Source: Xanthobacter autotrophicus
Lineage (GTDB): Bacteria > Pseudomonadota > Alphaproteobacteria > Rhizobiales > Xanthobacteraceae
Assembly: GCF_043194295.1 (NCBI RefSeq)
Contig: NZ_JBAFVK010000005.1
Direction: 5' to 3' (one strand)
Length of the DNA: 64,000 nt
Shown here: positions 17,548 to 29,645 of the stretch, one piece after another
Layout of the letters: every line of letters begins with the position of its first letter
How positions within the stretch are numbered: position 1 is the stretch's first letter
Notes under the pieces: generated by a model
Seen by the model: the letters and a program-made list of their open reading frames with translations, nothing else
Database searches by the model: none
Told to the model about the DNA's origin: nothing
Made by a program: the position numbers and the translations under genes

Positions 17548-18668
17548 CAGGCCTCTCCCGGCCGCTGGGCCCGATGATGCTCCACGTAAAGCCGCTCCAG
17601 CGCGGCGGCGGCGAGACGGCCCTCGGAGCCGCCTTCGGCCGCCATGACGTTGAGGCGCTCGGCGGCGGCACGCAGGTCGCCGAAGGCGTCGATCTCGGCA
17701 AGGTCGGTGTCGGTGGGGCGGGTGACGAGGCCGGCGAGGTCGAGGTCCAGCCAGCGCAATTCGTGGGCGAGGGCGTCCTCCAGCCGGCGGCGCACCGCCA
17801 CCTTGTCGCCGAGGGAGACAAGGCCGCTCACGTGCAGCCGCGCCACCACGTCCTGCCGCGCGATCCCGGGGGCGAGGCCCGCCATGAGGGTGTCGAGATC
17901 AGAGGCGGCGGCGAGGCTCCAGTCGGCCTCGATCCAGTGGTGGCGGCCGACAGGAAGGTCGGTGACCTGCGGCGGCGCGCCGGGGCCGGCCAGTTCCACC
18001 AGCAGCGCAAGGCCGGTGGCCTCGCGGCCGAAATCGTCGGGCTCCGGCGTGCCGCTGTAATGGGTGCGCTCATCGATGCGCAGCCGGCCGTGCCAGTCGC
18101 CCAGCGCCAGATAGGCGAGGCCGGCGCGGCGGGCGCGGTCGGGGGCGAGGAGGTTGGTGTCGGGATCGGAGCCGAACGCCTGCACCGAGCCATGGGCCAG
18201 CCCGATGCGGATCGCGCCGGGCGGCGTCTGCGCCGTATCGAACCACGCGGTGGGATCGGACAGGCTGCGCTTGTGGGTGAGGGGGGCCGGCAGCAGCACG
18301 GCGCTTTCGCCGATGGCGATGGGCTCGGCTGCGGTGGCGGCGATCACGTTGGGCGGCGTCTCGGCCTTGAGGCGGGTCCACAGGCCGTCGGCGCGCAGGG
18401 GATCGTGATTGCCAGGCAGCAGCACCCATTTCACGCCTGCTGCCTGCCGCATGCGCGAGAGCGCCTGCCGGTAGACACGATCGCCGGGCTCGGCGCTGTC
18501 GAATACGTCGCCTCCCACCAGCACCAGCGGCGCGTCGTGGGCCTGCGCGGCGCGGGCGAGGGTGTCGATGGCGCCGAGGCGGGCTTCCTGAAGGGCTGCG
18601 CGAGCCTCTTCCGGCGCGCGCCCGAACGGCTTGCCCAACTGCCAGTCCGAGGTGTGGATGAAACGCAT
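17547..18668 (-). CDS. DNA repair exonuclease of the SbcD/Mre11 type (YhaO-like)
   Basis: Metallophosphoesterase of 373 residues that should work as the nuclease subunit for the following ATPase. The five phosphodiesterase motifs are visible: FIHTSDWQLG, LVGGDVFDSAEPG, LLPGNHDPLRA, GLAHGSVQAFG and YLALGDWHGRL. The start at 18668 is set by the first motif and a GGGAGGG ribosome binding site; the frame remains open a little further upstream. The stop overlaps the next start by one base. No other repair genes adjoin. Confidence 0.9.
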   Translation of the reverse strand: MRFIHTSDWQLGKPFGRAPEEARAALQEARLGAIDTLARAAQAHDAPLVLVGGDVFDSAEPGDRVYRQALSRMRQAAGVKWVLLPGNHDPLRADGLWTRLKAETPPNVIAATAAEPIAIGESAVLLPAPLTHKRSLSDPTAWFDTAQTPPGAIRIGLAHGSVQAFGSDPDTNLLAPDRARRAGLAYLALGDWHGRLRIDERTHYSGTPEPDDFGREATGLALLVELAGPGAPPQVTDLPVGRHHWIEADWSLAAASDLDTLMAGLAPGIARQDVVARLHVSGLVSLGDKVAVRRRLEDALAHELRWLDLDLAGLVTRPTDTDLAEIDAFGDLRAAAERLNVMAAEGGSEGRLAAAALERLYVEHHRAQRPGEA

Positions 18669-18945
18669 GCGGCCCTCCCGGGCCGGGAGCTTAGACGCCG
18701 GCGCCGCCGGCAAGGCAAGGCCTGTGCGCGGGGGTGCGGGAAACCGGCAGCGGGACTTGCGGTTGCGCGAAATGGTACGGGGTGGGGCACCGGCTGGAGG
18801 CGGCGAATCACCGGGGTCGCGTCGGGATCGGTGGGCAGGTCTCCTCCCGGGCAGTATGCGTCAGCGCGGCGCCACCTCAATCCAGCGCCGCCCTCAATCT
18901 GGCCCTCAATCCGGCGCTCGGGGTGCGAGGTCCGCCCCGGGGCCC

Positions 18946-20211
18946 TCAGGCCGCCTCGGCGTAGCGGGCAACCGAGAGGTCCGCGGTGTCGATGTCGGGG
19001 GATCGGCCGCCGATCAGGTCGGCCAACACCCGGCCGGAGCCGCAGGCCATGGTCCAGCCCAGCGTGCCGTGGCCGGTATTGGTGAAGAGGTTGTCGAGCT
19101 TGGTGGGGCCGATGATCGGCGTTCCGTCCGGCGTCATGGGGCGCAGGCCGGTCCAGAAGGTGGCCTTGGCGATGTCGCCGCCGGCAGGGAAGAGGTCGCC
19201 CACCGAGAAGGCGAGGGTGGCCCGGCGCGGCTCCCGAAGGGTCAGGTCAAAGCCTGCGAGTTCCGCCGTTCCGCCGACCCGGATGCGGTTTCCGAGGCGG
19301 GTGATGGCCACCTTGTAGGTCTCGTCCATCACGGTGGAACGGGGCGCCGCGTCCGGGTCAGTGATGGGCAGGGTGATGGAATAGCCCTTCACCGGATAGA
19401 CCGGCAGCCTTATGTCCAAAGGCGCGAGCAGCGCCGGCGTATAGCTGCCCATGGCGGCCACATAGATGTCGGCGGTGACGATTTCGCCTCCCGCCAGCGC
19501 CACGCCGGTGATGCGCCCGGCCTCGTGCCGCAGCCTTTCCACCGTGACGTTATAGCGGAAGGTGACGCCTTGCCGCGCGCAGATGTCCGCAAGGTTCCGG
19601 GTGAAGATGTGGGCGTCGCCGGTCTCATCCCCTGGCAGGCGCAGGCCGCCGACGAACTTGTCCCTCACCCGGGCGAGGGCCGGCTCGGCGCGGATGCAAC
19701 CGGAGGGGTCGAGCAGTTCGTAGCGCACGTTGTGGGCGTCAAGCACCTCGGTGTCGGAATGCACGTGGTCGAGCTGCTTCTGGGTACGGAACAGCTGGAG
19801 CGTGCCCAGCATGCGTTCATCATAGGCGATGCCGGTCTCGGACCTCAGGGCGTCGAGGGCGTCGCGGCTGTATTCTGCCAGGGCGACCATGCGGGCCTTG
19901 TTGCGCCGATAGGCCGCCTCCGTGCAGTTGGCCAGTAGGCTGGCGAGCCACAGATAGAGCTTCGGGTCGAGGCTCGGCCGCAGCACCAGGGGGCGGTGGT
20001 GCATAAGTAGCCACTTGATGGCCTTCACCGGCACGCCGGGTCCGGCCCAGGGCGCGGAATAGCCGGGAGAGACCTGGCCGGCATTGGCGAAGGACGTTTC
20101 CATGCCCGCGGCCGGCTGGCGGTCGAGCACGGTCACCTCGTGCCCGGCCTTTGCCAGGTAATAGGCCGATGCAGTTCCCACGACGCCGCTGCCGAGAATC
20201 AGAATGCGCAT
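18946..20211 (-). CDS. dadA: D-amino acid dehydrogenase, FAD-dependent
   Basis: Membrane-associated flavoprotein that oxidises D-amino acids to 2-oxo acids and passes electrons to the respiratory chain. 421 residues. FAD site GSGVVGTASAYYLAKAG at residues about 7-23, the DadA signature PAAGMETSFANAGQVSPGYSA follows at about 36-55, and GHGTLGWTMACGSGR lies near the C-terminus. The ATG at 20211 gives MRILILGSGVVG; the frame continues upstream without a better start. No alanine racemase (dadX) lies next to it. The upstream 440-base gap is shared with a divergent small gene. Confidence 0.93.
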   Translation of the reverse strand: MRILILGSGVVGTASAYYLAKAGHEVTVLDRQPAAGMETSFANAGQVSPGYSAPWAGPGVPVKAIKWLLMHHRPLVLRPSLDPKLYLWLASLLANCTEAAYRRNKARMVALAEYSRDALDALRSETGIAYDERMLGTLQLFRTQKQLDHVHSDTEVLDAHNVRYELLDPSGCIRAEPALARVRDKFVGGLRLPGDETGDAHIFTRNLADICARQGVTFRYNVTVERLRHEAGRITGVALAGGEIVTADIYVAAMGSYTPALLAPLDIRLPVYPVKGYSITLPITDPDAAPRSTVMDETYKVAITRLGNRIRVGGTAELAGFDLTLREPRRATLAFSVGDLFPAGGDIAKATFWTGLRPMTPDGTPIIGPTKLDNLFTNTGHGTLGWTMACGSGRVLADLIGGRSPDIDTADLSVARYAEAA

Positions 20212-20654
20212 GGCGAAGACCCCTCCGGACCCACCCGCCCAGCCGGCACCCAGCTCCCGCCGGTGCCCCAAGAGGCGGCAAAACGACATTGAGCGCCGAA
20301 ATCGGCGCAATCCAGTCCAGATCAAGCAATTTTCGCGCCTCGCCTACGATCACGTTTGCTTGCTTGGTCCGCAGGATATCAGTCGGTTCCCGGCGCCCGT
20401 GCGACGGCCTGTCGCTTCAGTGCAGGGCACTTCGTCGCTCAATGTTTGATCATGATCAAAGAACGATCTTTTGTCGTCTCATAGCCTCGAAATCGTTGAC
20501 GGGGCCTTTGGGTATGCGGGCGGCGTTCGCGCCGACCGGCAGAAGCTTGAACAAGGTTGCAGGGTTGGCGCTGTCCAGTTGTTCGAGGCAGCGCGACGGT
20601 CTTCCGAAGGACCCCGTAGCGGATTTATTGATCTCTTCCAGAGGAGACGATGTT
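20212..20654. other. Divergent intergenic region between dadA and a small gene
   Basis: 443 bases with no protein-coding potential that I can support. It holds the promoters for dadA (left) and the 82-residue gene (right). The only clear site is the perfect FNR/FixK box at 20446-20459. An AGAGGAG ribosome binding site lies at 20640-20646. Confidence 0.6.
20446..20459. promoter_or_regulatory. FNR/FixK-type box (TTGAT-N4-ATCAA)
   Basis: TTGATCATGATCAA, flanked by one further matching T/A pair, is a perfect match to the oxygen-responsive FNR/FixK consensus. It lies 196 bases before the ATG of the small gene at 20655 and 235 bases from the dadA start, so it most likely controls the rightward genes. 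Confidence 0.65.
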
Positions 20655-20903
20655 ATGAGTGCCCTTGCCAAGCGCATTGAGCTGCCGGTTGAAGAAGTCC
20701 GCGTCCAGAAGGCCGATGACGTGCTGATTCACGTCCGCTTCAGCCCCAGCGCCGAAGTGCTCACGATCGATCGCCTGCCCGAGGGCGTGGCCCCCAAGGC
20801 TTGGTTCGAGCGCCTCTTCCTGAGCGCTGCTCCCTATTACCGGACCCTGTCCAACGGCCGCGGCTTCTTCCGCATTCCCGCCGAGGCGTTCGCGACCGTC
20901 TGA
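20655..20903 (+). CDS. Unrecognised small acidic-basic protein (82 aa)
   Basis: 82 residues from ATG 20655, preceded by a clear AGAGGAGA ribosome binding site and followed by a textbook terminator, so the gene is well supported. I do not recognise the family. It begins MSALAKRIELPVEEVRVQKAD, has no membrane segment or signal peptide, no cysteines, and a compact alternating pattern (ELPVEEVRV, DVLIHVRF, EVLTIDRLPEG) suggesting a small beta-rich fold, then a helix AWFERLFLSAAPYYRTL. It is transcribed from the region with the FNR/FixK box. A redox- or oxygen-related role is only an inference. Confidence 0.75.
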   Translation: MSALAKRIELPVEEVRVQKADDVLIHVRFSPSAEVLTIDRLPEGVAPKAWFERLFLSAAPYYRTLSNGRGFFRIPAEAFATV

Positions 20904-20928
20904 TCGCTTTCTCTTTGGTTGAAGACAG

Positions 20929-20961
20929 ACCGGCGCCGGCCTTTGGCCGCGCCGGTTTTTT
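20929..20961 (+). terminator. Rho-independent terminator after the 82-aa gene
   Basis: GC-rich stem ACCGGCG...CGCCGGT around CTTTG, followed by TTTTTT (20956-20961), 26 bases after the stop codon. Confidence 0.85.
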
Positions 20962-21125
20962 GTTGTCAGATCTGCCCCTTACGATGAAACCTCTCGGTGG
21001 TGGCGTGCTGCACGGCGTCTTGGCGCCGGTGCCAAGAAGGTGTTGATATCGGACAATGACGACGGCGCGCGCCTGTCGAGACTTGCGCCGCCCGTCCATA
21101 AATTTGGGACAAGAGGGAGAGATCC

Positions 21126-21617
21126 ATGTCGGAAACTGCCGCGCCGAATGCACTGCACGCAAGTCTCGGCGACGAGACCTTCATGACGGCCGATGACCTC
21201 AAGGCCTACATGCAGGAGATCGAGCAGTCGAAGCTGTCGAAGGAACTCGCCGCCATGGACCGCGCCGACAAGGCGCGCGAGGAATTGGTGAAGACCCTGT
21301 CGCAGCCGGTCGGCCTGACCCCCGAGATGCTGCAGGAGATCGCCACCAGCCTGCAAACCAAGATGCGCCTTGCCGCCCAAAGGGGCGAGACCGAGATCAT
21401 GGTGATGCGCTTCCCCAACACCCTGTGCACCGACAAGGGACGCGCCATCAACAATGCGGAGGAGGGCTGGCCGGATAGCCTCACCGGCCGTCCACGTCAG
21501 GCCTACGAACTGTGGCGTGATCACCTGCGCGCCGGCCACTACAAGCTGAAGGCCATGGTCATCGACTGGCCGAACGGCATGCCCGGCGACATCGGCTTCT
21601 TCCTCAGCTGGGCCTGA
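21126..21617 (+). CDS. Conserved hypothetical protein next to ppk2 (163 aa)
   Basis: 163 residues, soluble, starting MSETAAPNALHASLGDET after AAGAGGGAGAG. The middle is helical and charged (KLSKELAAMDRADKAREEL), followed by a conserved-looking block MVMRFPNTLCTDKGRAINN and an aromatic C-terminus YKLKAMVIDWPNGMPGDIG ending FFLSWA. One cysteine. I do not recognise a named domain. It lies 48 bases before ppk2 in the same direction, so they probably form an operon and the protein may take part in polyphosphate or stress metabolism (inference). Confidence 0.75.
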   Translation: MSETAAPNALHASLGDETFMTADDLKAYMQEIEQSKLSKELAAMDRADKAREELVKTLSQPVGLTPEMLQEIATSLQTKMRLAAQRGETEIMVMRFPNTLCTDKGRAINNAEEGWPDSLTGRPRQAYELWRDHLRAGHYKLKAMVIDWPNGMPGDIGFFLSWA

Positions 21618-21665
21618 CCCGCCCCCAGGTTCGGGCGCCGGCAAAACAAGAACGGGAGGAACGCC

Positions 21666-22496
21666 ATGGCCCACGACCACGGGAAAGACGATCACGGGAA
21701 AGATGACGACGCCGGCAGGAAAGAGCCGCTGAAGCGCAAGGAGTATGAGCAGGAGCTCAAGGCGCTGCACGCCGAACTGGTGAAGCTCCAGCTGTGGGTG
21801 AAGCACACCGGCGCCAAGGTGTGCGTGATCTTCGAGGGGCGCGATGGCGCCGGCAAGGGCGGCGTCATCAAGGCGATCCTGGAGCGGGTGAGCCCCCGCA
21901 TCTTCCGCGTCATGGCGCTGCCGCCGCCCACCGAGCGTGAAAAGACGCAGATGTTTATCCAGCGCTACCTGCCGCTGCTGCCGGCGGCGGGCGAGATCGT
22001 CATCTTCGATCGCTCCTGGTACAACCGTGCCGGGGTCGAGCGCGTCATGGGCTTCTGCACCGAGGAGCAGGCGAAAAAGTTCCTCGCCACGACGCCCTTC
22101 GTGGAAAAGGCGATCGTCGAGTCCGGCGTCATCTTTCTCAAATACTGGCTCGAGGTGTCCGAAGAGGAGCAGACCCTTCGCATGGAGAGCCGGATCGACG
22201 ATCCGCGCAAGGTCTGGAAGCTTTCGCCCATGGACCTGGAATCCTATTCGCGCTGGTATGACTATTCCCGCGCGCGGGACGAGATGTTCGAGGCCACCGA
22301 CACCCAGTGGGCGCCCTGGTTCGTCGCCCAGTCGGACGACAAGAAAAGGGCTCGGCTGAACATCATCTCGCACCTGCTCTCGCGTATCCCCTACGAGGAG
22401 GTGCCGCGGGAGAAGATCAAGCTGCCCAAGCGCCAGAAGTCCCACGATTATGTCGAGGCAGACTACGCCCGCCACCGGGTGCCGGAGCGGTTCTGA
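21666..22496 (+). CDS. ppk2: Polyphosphate kinase 2, class I single-domain
   Basis: Transfers phosphate between polyphosphate and nucleoside diphosphates. 276 residues, a single PPK2 domain. Walker A GRDGAGKGG (about 58-66), Walker B IVIFDRSWYNRAGVERVMGF, lid module RIDDPRKVWKLSPMDLESY with the Arg/Lys residues expected for phosphate transfer, and WYDYSRARDEMF after it. The N-terminal 20 residues are histidine/aspartate-rich (HDHGKDDHGKDDD), perhaps metal-binding. Class I PPK2s prefer NDP phosphorylation. It follows the unrecognised 163-aa gene. Confidence 0.94.
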   Translation: MAHDHGKDDHGKDDDAGRKEPLKRKEYEQELKALHAELVKLQLWVKHTGAKVCVIFEGRDGAGKGGVIKAILERVSPRIFRVMALPPPTEREKTQMFIQRYLPLLPAAGEIVIFDRSWYNRAGVERVMGFCTEEQAKKFLATTPFVEKAIVESGVIFLKYWLEVSEEEQTLRMESRIDDPRKVWKLSPMDLESYSRWYDYSRARDEMFEATDTQWAPWFVAQSDDKKRARLNIISHLLSRIPYEEVPREKIKLPKRQKSHDYVEADYARHRVPERF

Positions 22497-22514
22497 ACCG
22501 TTCCGGATCGCCCG

Positions 22515-23753
22515 TCAGCGCTGGTGGATGGCCGGCGTTGCGTCCGCCGGGGTTTCCCGCTGGGTCTTCAGGTCGAGGGCATGGGAAAGGAGCGCCAGGA
22601 CGAGCCCCACCGCGGCGATGCCGGCGCCCATGAAGGGCAGGTCCGCATAGGGCAGTCCGGCGGTGAGCGCGAGGCCGCCGGCCCAGGCGCCGATGGCGTT
22701 GCCGAAGTTGAAGGCCCCCTGGTTGAGGGTGGAGGCGAGGTTGGGCGCCTTCGCCGCCTCGCTCACCACCCGCGACTGCAGTGGCGCGACGAGGGCGAAG
22801 GCGAGCACGCCCCACACGAACAGGGTGAGCGCCGCCGGTATCAGCGCATGGCTGGTGAAGGCGAAGGAGGCCAGTAGCGGGATGATCACCGCGATGATGC
22901 CAATCACCGAGGGCATCAATCGCCAGTCGGCCAGCCGGCCGCCGAGGAAATTGCCGCAGGTGAGGCCGACGCCGAACAGAAGCAGCATCAGCGTCACCCC
23001 CTGGGTGCCGATGCCGGTGACATTCTGGAGGATCGGCGTGATGTAGGTGAACACGCTGAAGAGGCTCGCCGACGAGACGATGCTCATGGCCATGGCGAAC
23101 ATGACCTGAGGGCTGCCCAGCGACTTGGCCTCCCGCCTGAGGTTCATGGGCGGCACCGCGATGGTGCGCGGCAGGAAGGCGAAGAGCGCCAGCGCTGCGG
23201 CGATGCCGATGGCGACCACCACGAAGAACGGGCTGCGCCATCCCATGGCCTCGCCCAGCGCGGTCCCCGCCGGCACGCCCAGCACGTTGGCCAGCGTGAG
23301 GCCGGCGAACATCATGGCGATGGCCTGCGCCTTGCGGCCGGGCAAAACGAGAGCGGACGCCACCACCGCCCCGAGGCCGAAGAAGGCGCCGTGGCATAAA
23401 GCGGTGAGCACCCGCGCGCCCATGAGCAGCCAGTAGGACGGCGCGAGCGCGCACATGAGGTTACCGAGGATGAAGACGCCCATCAGCACCAGGAGCGCGC
23501 GCCTGCGGTCTATGCGCGCCGTCGCCACCGCGAGGAAGGGCGATCCGAAGGTCACCGACAGGGCATAGCCCGTCACCAGGAGGCCGGCTTGGGGAATAGT
23601 GACATGGAGGTCGTCGGCCAGTTGGGGCAACAGGCCCATGATGACGAATTCGGTGGTGCCGATGCCGAAGGCGGCGGCGCCCAGCGCAAGCAGGGGCATG
23701 CGGGGATTGCCGCGCGCCGGGGCAGGCGACGGGGCGGAGGGCTGTGCGGCCAT
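22515..23753 (-). CDS. MFS transporter, DHA1/AraJ-type exporter
   Basis: 412-residue major facilitator protein with about 12 membrane helices. The N-terminal half has GTTEFVIMGLLPQLADDLHV, typical for the DHA1 group (AraJ, NepI, PbuE). The loop 2-3 motif is TARIDRRRALL and motif C resembles GVPAGTALGEAMGWRSPF. These usually export sugars, purine nucleosides, arabinose derivatives or drugs. The ATG at 23753 (MAAQPSAPSPAP) or 23762 may be used. It is convergent with ppk2 and has no partner gene. Confidence 0.85.
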   Translation of the reverse strand: MAAQPSAPSPAPARGNPRMPLLALGAAAFGIGTTEFVIMGLLPQLADDLHVTIPQAGLLVTGYALSVTFGSPFLAVATARIDRRRALLVLMGVFILGNLMCALAPSYWLLMGARVLTALCHGAFFGLGAVVASALVLPGRKAQAIAMMFAGLTLANVLGVPAGTALGEAMGWRSPFFVVVAIGIAAALALFAFLPRTIAVPPMNLRREAKSLGSPQVMFAMAMSIVSSASLFSVFTYITPILQNVTGIGTQGVTLMLLLFGVGLTCGNFLGGRLADWRLMPSVIGIIAVIIPLLASFAFTSHALIPAALTLFVWGVLAFALVAPLQSRVVSEAAKAPNLASTLNQGAFNFGNAIGAWAGGLALTAGLPYADLPFMGAGIAAVGLVLALLSHALDLKTQRETPADATPAIHQR

Positions 23754-23994
23754 GACGATCACCGGATGGGGCGGATGCCGGTTTTGGCGCAGGGCGCCGG
23801 AGGATGAGCGTCAATTTATGCCGCAGTGCAACAAATTCTCCAAATGCATTTAAGCCCGGACGGATGCCCGCCTGATGCATGGCCGTTCCAGTTCATGGCG
23901 CGGCCATGGGCGCACGGAAGTCACGCCGGTGGCGGCGGGCCACAGGCGGGACTTCCATTGCGGGGCATCTTGAAGGGCGCCGCGCTCTGCGGGA

Positions 23995-24237
23995 TCACAT
24001 CAGCCGGCGCGGGGCATCCGGAACGAGCTTCATCGCGTCGGCGAAGGTCTCGAAGGCCACCCAGGCCCGACGCTGGAGTTCGGGCAGGCGGGCGGCTTCC
24101 ATCTGGTCGAGCAGCATCTCGGCATGCTCGTGCACCGGATGCGAGCGGACAAAGCCGATGGCATCATCGAGCGAGCGCAGGACAATGCAGGAGCCATCAA
24201 CACAGATCTTCAGCGGGCGACGGGCAGCTTCGAACAT
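23995..24237 (-). CDS. Small DUF982-like protein (80 aa)
   Basis: 80 residues from ATG 24237, with GGAGGA eight bases upstream; the open frame further up has no ribosome binding site. The pattern resembles the DUF982 family common in Hyphomicrobiales: an N-terminal strand FEAARRPLKICVDG, then RSLDDAIGFVRSHP, a hydrophobic heptad stretch AEMLLDQMEAARL, and the closing ELQRRAWVAFETFADAMKL. That family is small, cytoplasmic and of unknown function. Assignment rests on pattern, not on a search. Confidence 0.6.
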   Translation of the reverse strand: MFEAARRPLKICVDGSCIVLRSLDDAIGFVRSHPVHEHAEMLLDQMEAARLPELQRRAWVAFETFADAMKLVPDAPRRLM

Positions 24238-24882
24238 GGACGATCCTCCGTAGGGTTGCAGCGCGTTGGCTACGTCTTCTTGTGTCGGCCAAAGACGCTT
24301 GGCGCTTCCCGCATTGGGGGGAAGTGCACCCCGGGGGCGCACCGGATGTTCCGGGACCCGAGATTTCATGCATGGCCGAAGAACGGGCACGGAGGCTCCC
24401 GGAGCCCGCTCACCGGTGAAAACGCCGAGGTGCCGTGGCGGTTCCCGCTCATCTGGATTTTTTTCACGCCGCCCTGCGACGGGTTTTTCAGCTCATCCTC
24501 CAAATTCGGGATGTGAGCAGCGCGTAGCAGTTTAGAACCGTCGGTGTGCACGATGCCCGCTCGGCAAAGCGCGCCAGCCGGACGGCATTCCCCCGCATGC
24601 CGTCCGGCTGCCTTAATCGTAAGGCTTGCTTGCATCAGGAGCGTTTGCGGCAGGCTTGCCTGTTTCGGCACTCCCCATCGCATCGGCAGCGGAACCGTCA
24701 AGCTTCAGCAGAGTTGCATGAAGCGTGGCCCCTGCGGCCTGGAGCACCCGCCGATCAGATGGCATCGCATTCTGATCCGGTCCGGCTCCAACCGAAATGC
24801 GACGGTTCAAGGATTGCCGTGCCCTTCTTCTCCATCTCCAGCACCTGCGTTTCTTCCTCGCTCCCTCAAGGGAGGGTTCTTC
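24238..24882. other. Long leader region before treS
   Basis: 645 bases without a supported gene. It contains the promoter of the DUF982-like gene (left) and an EcfG-like promoter for treS at 24691-24715. Short open frames here lack ribosome binding sites and recognisable content. A T-run with TTTTTTT is at about 24458-24464. Confidence 0.5.
24691..24715 (+). promoter_or_regulatory. EcfG-like promoter upstream of the TreS fusion
   Basis: GGAAC (24691-24695), 17 bases, GTT (24713-24715), the same spacing as the perfect site upstream of the DUF3309 gene but with A instead of C before GTT. Trehalose genes are classic members of the EcfG regulon. It leaves a leader of about 160 bases. Confidence 0.5.
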
Positions 24883-28182
<3,300 letters not shown>

Positions 28183-28514
28183 TCGTCGTGGCGGGCCGCA
28201 GCCCGCGCGATGACGAGAAGGCGGCCGGGCGTGGTGTGCGTAGTGTCGCCCCTTGCCTGTCGCCGTCCCGGCGGATGCGTCCTTTCCCCGGGGGGGCGGG
28301 CAGGGGGGTGCGCGGATGCGGCACCGGCGCTCCTCCGGGGACGGCCTATCCTCTGATTAGAGGAGTTGTCGCGGTTCTCGATGTTGCGCTTAGCTCGCCA
28401 AGGTCAGGGCTTGGCTTCCCCGCAGTCTCGCGCTGACGGGATCGGGCGGGGCGTGAGTCCCGCCCGTAGCTCCTTCGGGATCATGGCTGCCCGAGGCTTC
28501 AGGGTGCCTCCCAA
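28183..28514. other. Gene-free gap between treS and the IclR gene (convergent)
   Basis: 332 bases with no supported gene. A plus-strand open frame beginning at the treS stop has no recognisable content. A GGGCGGG/CCCGCCC hairpin at 28444-28465 may end one or both convergent transcripts. Confidence 0.45.
28444..28465. terminator. Possible terminator hairpin
   Basis: Seven-base GC stem with an eight-base loop between convergent genes; no U-tract. Confidence 0.3.
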
Positions 28515-29360
28515 TCAGGCGGATGCCGTACCCACGCCTTTGCGCCAGCCAAGGGCGGCGCTGATGGCGGCGGCGGTTTCCCGCACATCGTGGGACAGAT
28601 CCGTCATCCGCTCGGGCTGCATGTATTGCGTGATGCTCGAGACGCTGACTGCGGCGACGATGGCGCCGCTGGCGTCGCGGATGGGCGCGGCCACGCAGCG
28701 CAGTTCCGCCTCGGTCTCCCCGAGGTCGAAGGCGACGCCGTTGCGGGCGTAGGTGCGCATCTGGGCGAGCCATTCCTGCCGGGCTGCTTCGGAGGGCCGC
28801 GCATCATCCGGCCGGCCCTTGCCGAAGAAACCGTTCCATTGGTCCTCGGTCATGTCGAGCACCAGCGCCTTGCCCAGGCCCGTTGCCCAGACGTGATGGC
28901 GGTCGCCCATATTGGAGCGGATCTCGAAGCGGCGCTGGCCGGGGACCTTGTCGATGTAGAACACCACTCCTTCATCGAGGATGCCGAGCTGCACGGTGTC
29001 GAGGGTGCGCTCCGCCAGCCGCGCGAGGTGCGCGCGGGCGGCTTGGTGCAAGGGCATGCTGTGGCGGGTCTGAAACCCCAGCTCCAGGAGCTTGGGTCCA
29101 AGGCTGTAGCCGTCGCCGGACGCGAAGTTGAGATAGCGCCGCGCGACCAGGGCTGCCGCCAGCCGGTGGGTCGTGGTCCGGGTGGTCCCCAGGCGCGCCG
29201 CCAGGGCGGCAAGGTCGGTGGTTCCGTCCGCGATGGCCTCCAGCACGTCGAGTCCGCGCATCAGCGTCTGCGCGCCTTCACCGGCGCCGACAGTCCGTGG
29301 CCTTCCCCGGGGTGCGGGCTTGGTTGCCTCTACGGAATCGGTCGGCACACCCGCTGGCAT
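28515..29360 (-). CDS. IclR-family transcriptional regulator
   Basis: 281 residues. Winged helix-turn-helix at about 30-90 (MRGLDVLEAIADGTTDLAALAARLGTT-type, then RTTTHRLAAALVARRYL), followed by an IclR effector domain (DRHHVWATGLGKALV; VAAPIRDASGAIVAAVSVSS). ATG 29360 follows AGGAGAGGG. It is divergent from the FAH-SDR-MFS genes and most likely represses them until a sugar-acid effector binds. The symmetrical site at 29443-29465 is the likely operator. Confidence 0.92.
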   Translation of the reverse strand: MPAGVPTDSVEATKPAPRGRPRTVGAGEGAQTLMRGLDVLEAIADGTTDLAALAARLGTTRTTTHRLAAALVARRYLNFASGDGYSLGPKLLELGFQTRHSMPLHQAARAHLARLAERTLDTVQLGILDEGVVFYIDKVPGQRRFEIRSNMGDRHHVWATGLGKALVLDMTEDQWNGFFGKGRPDDARPSEAARQEWLAQMRTYARNGVAFDLGETEAELRCVAAPIRDASGAIVAAVSVSSITQYMQPERMTDLSHDVRETAAAISAALGWRKGVGTASA

Positions 29361-29442
29361 TGTCCCTCTCCTTGATCGAACACGCGCAAGACTGCCTTGA
29401 CAATCGTCCCGGATCAAACTTTCATATCCCATATAACGTAAT

Positions 29443-29465
29443 AATATTCCATATATTGGAATATT
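29443..29465. promoter_or_regulatory. Probable IclR operator
   Basis: Perfect inverted repeat AATATTCCA-N5-TGGAATATT in an AT-rich patch between the divergent iclR-type gene and the FAH gene. The ATA/TAT-rich sequence on both sides is likely to hold overlapping promoters. Confidence 0.65.
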
Positions 29466-29645
29466 CAAGACCAAGAATTGTCGAATGGGAGATGATGGTG
29501 CCTTAGGCGTTCCGCGCCGGACGGCACCCCATCGCTGCCCCGCCTCCATGTCCGAACCAGCGCCGCGCCTGTGCGGCGATCGACGAGCCGCGCGCCAGCC
29601 GTGCGGCGCGTCGCTGCCGTTCGACCAATCCAGGGAAAACCGAAA

